A stretch of DNA of 39,161 bases from Bacteroidota bacterium (GTDB taxonomy: Bacteria; Bacteroidota; Bacteroidia; Chitinophagales; Chitinophagaceae): the NCBI GenBank assembly GCA_947451115.1, contig CANFXV010000022.1, positions 1 through 39,161 on the forward strand, given 5' to 3'. Both the position numbers and the translations under genes were made by a program. Under the pieces are notes generated by a model. That model was not told the origin of the DNA. It saw only the letters and a list, made by a program, of their open reading frames with translations, and searched no databases. The stretch's first letter is position 1. Each line of letters starts with the position of its first letter. This document shows, one piece after another, positions 19,501-29,900 of the stretch.

Positions 19501-20037
19501 GCAGAGGATTGTGATATTACTTTGCGGATTTTAAAAGCTGGCTATTTAATTTTAAATGAATCTAAGGCCTATGCATATACAGAAGTGCCCGAGCATTTAA
19601 AACAATTTATGAAACAAAGGGTAAGATGGAGTTTTGGTGTGATGCAAACCTTTTGGAAACATAAAGACTTAATGTTTAGCAATAAAAATAAATCTTTAGG
19701 ATGGATAGTTTTACCAGATATGTTGTTGTTTAAATACATCATACCTTTCTTTTCACCCATGGCCGATTTTTTAATGGTCATTGCTTTGCTCACTGGCAAT
19801 GGAGGAAAAATTGCTTTCTATTTTTTAATATATGTAATTGTGGATGCACTCATCGCCTCTATTGCTTTTGCCTTTGAAAAAGAAAATCCTTTAAAATTAA
19901 TATGGTTGGTACCTCAACGTTTAATTTATAGATGGTTGATGATGTATGTATTTTTCAAAGCCATCAAACGGGCCATCAAAGGGGAGCTTCAAGTATGGGG
20001 CGTTTTAAAAAGAACAGGTAACGTCAAAGACTTTTAG
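16588..20037 (+). CDS. GH18 / polysaccharide deacetylase / GT2 fusion protein
   Basis: 1149 residues, three enzyme domains in one chain. A first transmembrane helix (about 23-46) leads to a GH18-like domain (about 118-420) with NIDFEE at 224-229: Asp226 and the catalytic Glu228 are kept, while the first two Asp of the DxxDxDxE motif are Ile and Asn. A NodB/CE4 deacetylase follows (about 500-690) with TFDDGPD at 505-511 and the metal-binding H558-xxx-H562. After a membrane helix (about 738-768) comes a processive GT2 with VDDGS at 824-828, DAD at 876-878, AEDCD at 972-976 and QRVRW at 1010-1014, then further helices. Predicted topology puts GT2 in the cytoplasm and GH18 plus CE4 outside, as if polymerisation, export, deacetylation and trimming of a beta-linked GlcNAc polymer were joined. 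PgaB plus PgaC is the closest functional analogy. The product is inference. Confidence 0.9.
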   Translation: MSDQSQIFQSTDKSRWKTTKWVLRAALFVLPIIAAIFFMGIYFTNKNKPDIPLEGAAIKKVLTDSIPSYRESSLEKEYKGFKKAIGNKWSKGLGCGQVLDKPLNLSTSKYFSDSLGIRAAFYVNWDAAQSFSSLQRNIKNINLIIPEWLFIDPNTDQLYNTIDPKALKIMQSAGVKVMPLLTNNYKTLFRGETVKRIITNPVKRQKLIDDIIAILEKYHFIGVNIDFEELTLDSDRPLIEFQKTLYQQLHAKDLLVSQDVIPFNDDYNYNALSKYNDYLILMAYDQHHAETKPGPNSSQKWIEAAVLDVAKKVPANKVILALPAFGHDWKTKNKKIISVADVTYQQAIANAKSSDARIDYDNDTYNLDYEYYDSENFLHQVYFVDAATNFNSIRFATEYNLAGTALWRLGGEDVRLWSFYNQPMTKTALRKFNFVEFNKIKAGSAPDFVGEGEVLDIIASPKDGYIRSEIDSVSMLISEEYYDKLPSTYVIRRFGATTKKKLVLTFDDGPDPKYTRQILDTLAYYHVPAAFFVVGYQAENNIPLIKRIFKEGHEIGNHTFTHPDMSLVSNQRASLEMDATQLLIECITGHSTILFRAPFNADSEPGKYEELAPIALSRKKNYITVGESIDPEDWQIPINEYRNDTIFDRVVKDYLKKTNTGNPEDTSIAGSIILLHDAGGNRENTVNATGKIIRYFRAQGYTFTSVADLLNKKPEELMPSTPKGKEYYWLQVNYILAESAYLGGNFFFALFMIFLALSTVRILIIGIMAALEKKRAKHLTELESTLPHPFVSIIVPAYNEEVNAVSSIYNLLKCDYPNFEIIFVDDGSTDRTFEKVKNAFVNNTLVKVYTKLNGGKATALSYGIGQSEADYVVCIDADTKLASDAVSKLMRNFVNPFNKEGQEVGAVAGSVIVGNEVNLLTKWQSIEYITSQNFDRKGFAYLNAITVIPGAIGAFKKAAIIEAGGFTADTLAEDCDITLRILKAGYLILNESKAYAYTEVPEHLKQFMKQRVRWSFGVMQTFWKHKDLMFSNKNKSLGWIVLPDMLLFKYIIPFFSPMADFLMVIALLTGNGGKIAFYFLIYVIVDALIASIAFAFEKENPLKLIWLVPQRLIYRWLMMYVFFKAIKRAIKGELQVWGVLKRTGNVKDF

Positions 20038-20585
20038 TTCTGGGTCAATCGCCCTTTAAATTTATGTTTGCGTGGATGCGATACCTTGGACTTGGTTTGG
20101 TAGTCGCTGCTAATTACACTAATGTTTCCATCTACTTCTAGAATGGCAAGGTCTACTTTTTGGATATCTCTAGCGCCATGTTCTCTAACGGCAGCCTCCA
20201 ATTCCTCGATGGTAATTTCTGCTTTTTTGCAATTTTCCATATTTGCGGACCCTTCATAAATGAGTAAAATAGCTTCGCCTTGCACCAATTGGCTCATTTT
20301 TTTGCTTTTATAGAGTACCTGTTTTAAGGTATAATTGGCCAAGAATAGGGAACCTGCGGCAATCAAACCTCCTTCTAAGGAAGTATTTGGGCCAACCATG
20401 GCATTTTGAACTGAATTGCTAATTAAAAGGATGAAAACCAGGTCAATAACAGACAATTGAGCCAACTCTTTTTTTCCAAAAATGCGAAGGGCCAAAATCA
20501 TAAAGGTGTAAACGGCAAGGGTTCGAAGTATGATTTCTATAAAGGGGTTGTGTATAAATGATAGGTTAATGGCTAAAATGGTCAT
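20034..20585 (-). CDS. YetF/DUF421-family membrane protein
   Basis: 183 residues. The N-terminal half has about three hydrophobic helices with the family hallmark RxFGKKELAQLSVIDLVF at about residues 38-55; the C-terminal half is a small soluble domain (about 95-170) with Glu- and Asp-rich strands as in Bacillus YetF. The biological role of the family is poorly known; sporulation or membrane-associated functions have been suggested in Bacillus. It overlaps the GH18/CE4/GT2 gene tail to tail by 4 bases (each stop lies in the other's last codons). No operon partner on this strand. Confidence 0.85.
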   Translation of the reverse strand: MTILAINLSFIHNPFIEIILRTLAVYTFMILALRIFGKKELAQLSVIDLVFILLISNSVQNAMVGPNTSLEGGLIAAGSLFLANYTLKQVLYKSKKMSQLVQGEAILLIYEGSANMENCKKAEITIEELEAAVREHGARDIQKVDLAILEVDGNISVISSDYQTKSKVSHPRKHKFKGRLTQN

Positions 20586-20932
20586 TTTTTATGTTTTTAA
20601 TAGAAAATTTGATTCAATAAAGCTAGGGAAATAGAGGCAAAAAATGGGAGTAATTAATAACTGCAGTTTTGTGGGTTTAGCCTATGATTTTGGTCGATAA
20701 CAATTAAATAATTTAATTTTAAAATATTGATAATCAATAATATAAGCGTAAAAAAATAATATTATCTAAAAAATATTAACATTCTAAGAAAATAGTCTCA
20801 ATACATATGTTAAATTAAATTAATTATACTAATTTTAACACATCGTCTTTTTTGGCGTATACTTTTTTATTCGTTTTAACGTTGTCAGCCCCCACGACAA
20901 CTTGAAATAAATTATTTAATTAAATTTTCTTT
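20586..20932. other. AT-rich intergenic region before the giant gene
   Basis: 347 bases without a credible ORF, very rich in A and T. It contains the perfect 15-base palindrome made of TATTGAT, A and ATCAATA at 20725-20739, which is too tight for an RNA hairpin and could be a protein-binding site serving either divergent gene. The promoter-like elements at 20851-20884 are listed separately. No RNA gene was recognised. Confidence 0.6.
20851..20901 (+). promoter_or_regulatory. Candidate promoter with overlapping inverted repeat
   Basis: TTTG at 20851-20854 and TAACGTTG at 20877-20884 are separated by 22 bases and match the Bacteroidota -33 TTTG / -7 TAnnTTTG pattern with one mismatch. GTTGTC at 20881-20886 and GACAAC at 20896-20901 form a perfect 6-base inverted repeat around AGCCCCCAC. 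Its left arm lies on the -7 element and the predicted start falls in the C run, so it would be well placed as an operator; it could equally be a short hairpin at the 5' end of the message. The ATG follows 31 bases later. Confidence 0.4.
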
Positions 20933-23900
20933 ATGAAAAGAATTCAGTTGTTAATCACTTTATTAGTAAGTGTATTATTGTTGACAAACAGTGTTAATGT
21001 CAAAGCATCTGCAAATGAAAAAAGCGCTGTGCTTAAAATAAAATCGAATATTTTACCTTTAGCGAATATTACAAAAATCGTAAATGAAAATAGTAATAAT
21101 AAATTTGCAGCTACATTTTTTGCTGCAGTAGCAACTGTTTCTCAAACATTTACTACTTTCTCTGCTTGTCAAAGTTCAACAACTTCTACTCAAACATTTA
21201 CTGTCTCTGCTACAGGGTTAGCTGCAAATCTTTTGATTACTGCTCCAACAGGCTATGAAGTTTCATTAGCGGTTGGTGCTGGAACATTTTCTACAAGTAT
21301 TTCATTAACACAATCTGGCGGAATTGTTTCAACTACAACGTTGTGGATTAGGTTAAAAAACGGATTGCCTTCTGGATTTTATTTAGGCAATTTGGTGGTA
21401 TCAAGTGCTGGTACAAGTTTACAATCAGTTCCTGTTCCAGCCAATTCAGGTATAGGTCCTGTACCTCCTCCAGCTACAATTACAGCTTCTGGGGCCACTT
21501 CTTTTTGTGCGCCAGGTTCTGTTGTGTTGACAGCTCCGTCGGGTCCTTATTCTTATACATGGAGTACAGGTGCAAATACAGCTAGTATTACTGCAACTAC
21601 TTCTGGTTCTTATACTTTAACTGTTAGTTACTCTTGTGGAACTGCAACATCAAGTGCAACCATTGTAACAGCCACTGCTTTGCCAACAGTAAATGCCATT
21701 ACTGGTACATTATCTGTATGTATTGGTGGTTCCTCTACTTTATCTAATACCACTACTGGCGGCACTTGGACTAGTGGAACTACTGGTGTGGCCACTATAT
21801 CAAGTGCTGGATTGGTTTCTGGTGTTGCTGCAGGATCTTCTACCATAACTTATACCGTAGCTAGTAATGTAAATAGTGCTTGTACTAATTTCACCACTGC
21901 TTCAGTTTTGGTAAATTCATTGCCTACTTTATCAGTTGGTAATATTGGGGGTGTTTTAACAACAGCAACAAGCTATGATATACCATTAACAGCAACTACA
22001 GGAAGTCCTGATTTATATTCTGTTTTGGCAAGTACTCCGGCTTTAAGTTCATATACGGCTGTAAATGATGGTACTTTGTCTGGAACAACCATTACAGTTC
22101 CCCTGCCTACCACAAAAACAGCAGGTAGTTATGGATTTAATTTAAGAGTTAAAAAAAGTACAACAGGTTGCGAATCTGCAGCTCGTGCTTTAAGTTTATC
22201 CGTTACTAAAATATTAACCTCCGGAACTATTTCTGCCTTTACCACTTGTATAGGTACAGCTTCTGCAAGTCAAACTTTCACAGTGACTGGTTCAGGCTTA
22301 ATTGATGATATATTGTTAACTGCTCCCACTGGAATTGAAATTTCAAGAACATCAAGTACCAGCGGCTATAAAGACACTTTAATCTTAGCGCAGTCGAGTG
22401 CTTCTGTTGCAGCCACAACAATTTACTTAAGACTAAAAGCTTCTGCAACTGCCAACTCAGGCACAACTTGGAACAGTAATACAATTAGTTTAACAGCAGC
22501 AAGTGCAACCACTGCAACTATTTCAATACCTGCATCAATCATTAGTACCCTTCCTGCTATCTCTGCTACTTTAAGTAAATTTTATACCAATGTTGGTGCA
22601 AATTTAACTTTGACAGGTAGTGCCTCTCCGGCGATTAGCAATACTTGGGTGTCTTCTGTAACTTCTATAGGTACCATTTCATCTTCTAGCGTAACTGGAG
22701 TATTTGTTCCAGTAGCCAATGGCTCAACAGACGTTACTTATACCAATAGCAATGGATGTTCTGTTGTGCAATCCATTACAGTGGGTCCTAATGTGCCTGT
22801 CATGAATTCTGTAACAGCTGGTCAAACAAAGAACTATTTAAGATGGACGGTGCCAACCACTCCTCTTGCTTTTGTGGATTCCATTCAAATACATAGATCA
22901 ACCGATAGCTTAGGAACTTTTGCAAAAATTGCAACTATTTTTAATGATACTACTTTAAATACAAATACATCAACCAGTCGCGGTAAGCCTCTAACCACTT
23001 CGGCCTATACTTATTTTGGAACTTACAATGGGTCTGATTATTATTTGAGTAATAATGCAACAACATGGACAGCTGCCAAAGCTGCTGCCATTGCAGAAGG
23101 CGGGCAATTGGTTTGTATTGAAACTGCTGCTGAAAATAACTACCTAACTGTAAGAAATTATGCTCTTTATAATGGTCATTATTGGGCTGGAGGGTATCAA
23201 ATAAATAATTTAGACGAGGCTAAGGGCAATTGGTACTGGGTAAATGGTAAGAAAATGACGATGGATATGACCGGAACTAGTTTTGGATACAATTCTGGAG
23301 AACCAAATAATAGCCCAGCGGGGGAAGATTATCTAGAGATATTAAATGGGGGGAATTGGAATGATTTGACAAATAATAATGGATTACGTTATCTAATTGA
23401 ATATGATGGGTCTACCTCATTAAATTTATCAAATTTTACGGATAGCTCACTAACAAATAATACACGCTATTATTATAAGTTAAAATCTAAAGTAAAATCA
23501 TCAGGAGATATTTCTGGTTTTGGTAACATTAAAGGAGGTACGCCTAATACAGGTACTAAAATTCCTAGCGCAATAACCGCTAGTACTGTTTCAAATATTG
23601 TTCAAATAAAATGGACAAATGAATCTACTGAGGCTGGAACTTATCAAATTGAGCGATCTGTTGATTCGTTTAAAATTACATCAAATCTGGTAGGCAATAT
23701 TGCCAATACCAAAACAAGTATTTTAGATTCAAATTTATCAAATAGAATCTATTATTATAGAATTAAGGCAATTGATGCCAATGGAGTTGAATCATCTTAT
23801 TCAAATATCATAGCATCTCCTTTGGTTGTCAATAAAATTTATGTTGCTAGTACTGGTTCAGATGCAAATCTTGGATCTTATTCTAGTCCCTTGAAAACTT

Positions 23901-26900
23901 TGACGAAGGCCTTAGTCAATTCTTTCTCTGGGGATACTATTATATTGGCTAAAGGAACTTATGCCAATTCAGCTACTTTAAAGGTGGTGAATCAAGTGTA
24001 CATCACTTCAAATTATTATACAACAAAAGATTCTTCAGATATCACTGGTACCATTATAACAGGAGGTAAAGATTTCCAATTGTTTACAGGTTCACCCACT
24101 TTTACAATTAATGGATTGACCATTCAAGACCACAGTAATTTGGTATTTAATGCTTCATCCTTTATCTCTATATATGCTTGTATCATAAAGAATAATGGAG
24201 ATCCTAGCAATATTAACAATACATTCATGTATTTGAGAAATAGTTCAATTTTAAATTCAAGCAGAATTGAATCTAATTATGGAATTGTTACATTAGAAGG
24301 TTACGGAAATAAAGTAGATCAAAATTTCTTCTACAAAAATAAATATAGTGTTCAAAACGGAGCAACTCAGTTGATTAATGGCTGGAAAGGTAAAACGTAT
24401 ATCACTAATAATATTTTTGTGCAAAATGGTTATGACTTTACAAATTATTGGGATGGATTCAGAAGCGCAGTCATTGAACCAGGTGGATGGGGGGGTGATT
24501 CTACTTTTATAATTAACAATACATTTATTAAAAATGGAGGATTGGCAATACATGTGTCATTAAGCAATGACAGAACAATGATTATTGCGAATAATTTAAT
24601 TTACAATCCTGCTGGGGACATTATGTTTTACAAGCCATCCAATGGTAATACTTCCTACAATAAGTCAACCATATTTAGTAACAATACGTTGTTAGATAGC
24701 TTAAGTAAATACACTAGTAATGGATACTATAATGTAACTGAAACTGGAAATATATATGGTCAAGATATTTCAAAAATGTTTGATACAACTACTAATAAGC
24801 TAAAATCAAATTTTGTCGGTATTAAACAAGGGGTGTATAGTTTATTAAATAAATCTAGTACATCTTATTACAAAGTGCCCTTGTATGATTATTTCAACAA
24901 TGCTCGAACTACTAAAATTGATATAGGTGCTGAGCAGGTTACTTATAATTTGGCAAGCCCGATTTTAGATAATGTGGAAGGAGGAGATAACTTTACAAAA
25001 ATTAGCATTTTAAAACCTTATGATACTGCAAAAATCAAGGCCTTTGAAATTTATAGAGATGTAAAATCAATTGCGGATTCTAATACTGTATTAAAACCAA
25101 TCTTAACTACAGCTAATAATAATGTTCTTTCAATTCTTGATACAAATGTTACCAATGGACTAAATTATTACTATCGTATCAAAGCCTTAGAGGCTGCCAA
25201 TCCATTAAATAAGAGCTTATATAGTAATGAGGTAAGTGTTAAGCCAAATATTCCTCCAAGTAGGATTGATACACTTTTAATTTCTTCTGCACCAAGATCT
25301 GCTTTATTGACCTGGAAGAAATTAAATAGTCCGGTTAAATACTTGGTTTTAGGAGGAAAAACTAAAGAGGAGCTAAGTGTAGTAGCTAATAATTTAGATA
25401 CTAATAATTACAAATTGACTAATTTATTGCCAAATACCAATTATTGGTTTGCAGTAAAAGCGGTAGATTCTGGAGGTGCGGTAAGTAAAATTAGCAATAT
25501 TGTTCAATTAAAATTATCTAATACCTGGTATGTAGATACATTATTGAATAGTTTTCAAATTGGATCAAATGAGTATCCATTAAATTCATTACAATCTACC
25601 ATTGACAATTCTTTAAATGGTGATACGATATTAGTGAAGCCTGGACAATATTCATCAATTAAAGTTTCAAATAAAAGTATTTTCATAAAATCACTTGCTG
25701 GGGCAACCTCAACAAGTATTGTTGATTTAAACAAAGTTGGTTATTTAGTTAGAATTGATGGCAATTCTAGTGGTACTAAGCCATATCCAGTTACTATAGT
25801 GAGTGGTTTTAATATTTCAGACTTCCAATATTATCAAAATATACCTTATGCTAGTGGGGTAATTTATTCGCTTGAATATACAAGCCCAGTTTTTGAAAAC
25901 TGCGTCATTCAAAACAATAAATGGAGAGCTTTAATTGGCACTGATTATGCAGCACCAACTTTTGTGAATTGTATTATTTCAAACAATGAAACCTTATTTT
26001 CGATTCCTTATAATGATTCTACACAACTAAATTATAGAACCGTAAGATTTGTTAACTCTAATATTATTAATAATACAAATTGGGGGTATATTAATACTTA
26101 TAACAATCGTGGTCTTATGCCTTTTTTAAATTGTATTATTTGGGGCAATGGTCGTTCAACCATGCTAAAAGATGGCACAACTCCAAATCATAAAGTAGTA
26201 AATTCTATAGTGGATGACAAAATTTATGCTGCACAGTCAGGAAATATCAAGAAAGATCCTTTGTATAATGACGTCTCTTCAGGCTCGTATCAGTTGTCAA
26301 ATAGTTCTCCAGCAATAGGTAAGGGAGCTCCCTATTTATTAATGAATGGAGATACCTTATTTGCTGCAACAAAAGATTTTGAATACAATACAAGGCCTTT
26401 ACCTGCAGGTTCAAGTATAGATATTGGGGCATATGAAAATAAAAACTATTTTGCTGCACCAAAATTATTAGAACTCAATAGAGATGTTGCTGATAAGAAA
26501 AATTTAACAATTAGTTTTTCTTATGATTCTACGCTTTCTTTAAGTAAGTATCTATTAATAAGAGACACTTTAAAAGCGGCTTTAGATACGGCGCTTACTT
26601 ATAGGGAATTGGCTAAAACAACATCAATGATCTATGATACCATAGCATTAGATAAAACTTATTACTATGCTCTTAGGTTGGTTACTACAGATAATAAAAA
26701 AAGTGGTATAAGTAATATCAAGAGTTCAAATGATACAATTAATGTGCCTTCTGTCAATTTTTTAAATGATACTGCCTCTCTTATTTTTAATAATGCAAGT
26801 GGCAGGTTGAAATTTAATTTAGTGAATTTATCTTCTGATCCTGAAAATAATAAAAACCCACATCTTATTTTTTATGATGATAGTTATAGATTAGTGGACA

Positions 26901-29900
26901 CCAATCAGTCTAGAGTGGATTATTACGATACAATGTATATACTGAATTCATCCAAGGGTTCTGGTACAAACACTCTAAAACATAGTGTAAATGCTAGGAT
27001 TAAAATAAACTCAAAACCTGATTATTATCAGAAAATACTACCTCCATTCAACGTCAATTTTGATGACGAGTTTGATTTGCCAATTATAAGAATGCAAAAT
27101 GGTTTAAGTGAATATGATCAAAAAACCGAGTTGATGACTTTGAAAGGAAAAATTAGCAACTCTACATGGAGCTACGATCATGACTCAACTACCAATTATT
27201 ATGGGGCATTTAAATCCAGCTATAATGGAATAGTAAAAAATGAAATTCCATCAAACTTATTTACTACTCCAAAGTTTAGTTATATGATAGGGTCTCATGA
27301 AATGCCAAACATTCGTGAAGATGCTGATTATATAGATGCTGATTTTAATGGCACACAAGAATTTGTAGTAACACCTTCACAGCTAAAATGGTCCGGTAAC
27401 TATTTATCCAATGGCGCTAGTTATCAAAACGTTAATGCTACACTAAAACTTATTAAATTTATTGATGTTAACAATGATGGCATTAAAGACATATTTGCAA
27501 CAACTAATTGGGGTAATTGGCTAGGACTTGGTCAAGGAAGTCCTTTAATGGTTTTTGTTTCCAATAAAAAAGTGGGTGCCTATGAATTAAATTATACCAA
27601 TGTAGCTTTAGATTATAATACTTCTATTTATATTGGGCCTCTTAAAAATTATAATGATGGAGTATTTGTAATAGCTAGAACAAATGGATCTTCTGCCTAT
27701 AATACTTTTAAGTTTAATACTTCTAATAATAGATTGGTTGTAACACCTAATGACTATAAGCTTAAAGTAAATTTATCTGACGGTAGGTTTGATGTTGCAG
27801 ATATCAATTCTGATGGATTCCCAGATATTGCTCAGTTTGGAAATTCCGGAGCTATACAGATATATTTAAACAATCAAATTGATGGATTTAAAGATGTTGC
27901 AGAATTTGACAATCCATTTACGCAAGATATACAAGGAAATGGTTATCCAATCAATTTTAGACTTTTAGATTTAAACAATGATGGATTTAAAGATATTGTT
28001 TGGACGGAATATGCTAGAAATAATAATACCTATGGAACAGCACGTGTTTTAAGATCATTGGTTCAAACGCCAAATAAATCTTTTACAATTCCTACTTTGA
28101 CTGCTCCTAAAAATCTTACAGCAGCAAATAATGGGTACTTAATTAAAACTAAATGGGACAGGGTATTGAATCAAGCTTCCAATAGTATCAATACTTATAA
28201 TTTTAAGATTAGCAACGATAATACTTATAAAACATCAAATATTAATACCTTCTATAATTATAGAGCAACCAATCCGAAAATACCAATTGTATTGGATGGA
28301 ATGAAGTTTGGATCTTACATTGATTCTGTCGTATTTAAAGACAACACGGTAAGTTCTTCTAAGCCTTACTATTTAACAGTTCAAACAGTTAATCCTGATG
28401 GAATAGTAAGTGATGTTACTCAGCTTTCATTTACACCTAAAGATGTATTAACCAAGAGTCTTAAAAATGTGCTTCCTGGTTTAACCAATGCGAGAATGGC
28501 ATGGGGCGATTATAACAACGATGGTTTATTAGATTTGGCGGTTATGGGCTCAAAAGATGATGGTACTTCATTTACCACCATTTATAAAAATGATAAAGGT
28601 ACTTTAGTGGATTTGGGCTTAACAAATATTTCATTATTAAATGGAGATTTGAAATGGGCGGATATCAATAATGACGGCTGGTTGGATTTATTGGTAGTTG
28701 GTCAATATTCAACTTCAAAAAATAAGGTTCAATTATTTACCAATAGACGTGGCTTCTTTGAAATAACAGCACCAACTTCTATACCTGCCTTGAGAAATTC
28801 AACCATTACTTTTGGAGATCAGGATGCCAATGGTACAATGGATTTGGCAATGATTGGGGCAGACTCTGTTGGTAATCCAAGATCTTATTTATTAAACAAT
28901 GACGGTGCAGGTAATTTTACTATTGATAAATATTTCTTTGATAATCAAATAATTCCTAATATTTGTAATGGAGATATTAGATTTGTAGATTTTGATTTGG
29001 ATGGTGATTTAGATTTGGTTTACGCTGGTAGTGATAAACTTGATCAATCAACGGCAAGAGGAGTTGGAGGCATTAAAGTAAATACGCTTTTAGACGCCAA
29101 AAATTCAATCAATTATATCAATAATTTTACCACCACTTATGTACAGGGTTTAAATCTAGCCAATGCTAAATTTGACTTTGGGGACGTGGACAATGATGGG
29201 GACATGGATATCGTGATTATTGGAACCAATCAAGATGGGGGGACTAATACCGTACCAGTTCCATTAGTAAAATTAATCAAGAATAGGACCGTTGAAACAA
29301 GAGGGGGCGCAAATAATTTTTATTATAATTACTACAATACACAAGAATCTATTTTAGATAGTGTAGATAAAGGTTCGGTTAAATTCTCGGATTACAACAA
29401 TGATGGTTTATTAGATTTGGCTTATACCGGAACCAATAAAAAAGGTTCTCCTACAACAAAAATTTTAATGAACTTGGGGGGCTTTAATAATTTTGATACA
29501 GTTAGAAATGTTGCTTTACCACAATACTCATCCTCTACTTTGGCTTGGGGCGATTTTGATAATAGTGGAACTCAAGATTTGCTAGTTGCTGGTGAGAATA
29601 AAGGGGTAAGTGCTTTAACTATCTTTACAAATGAACAAGGTGATAATAAGAATATTGCACCTAAGTTGGCTACTAATTTAGTAGTCAATGACTTTGGATT
29701 AGGTAGAGTATTATTGTCTTGGACTCCACCAGAAGATGATCATACCACTTCTAATAGCTTGTATTACTTAATTAGAGTAGGTACTACTCCTGGTGGTTCA
29801 AACATTGTTACGATACCAGTAAATAAAATTAATGGTAAGTATAAATTACTGTCGCCAAATACTACTTTAATTAGCGGAAACTCTTATTATATGGAGTTAA

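Noticed and set aside
20725..20739. FNR-type binding site
   Set aside because: FNR sites are TTGAT-N4-ATCAA; here the half-sites are one base apart, so it cannot be that site. It is kept only as an unspecified palindrome.
21100..22800. Nucleotide tandem repeats or CRISPR in the Ser/Thr-rich N-terminal part of the giant gene
   Set aside because: The low complexity comes from Thr/Ser/Ala codons in beta-sandwich modules; there are no identical repeats with regular spacers.
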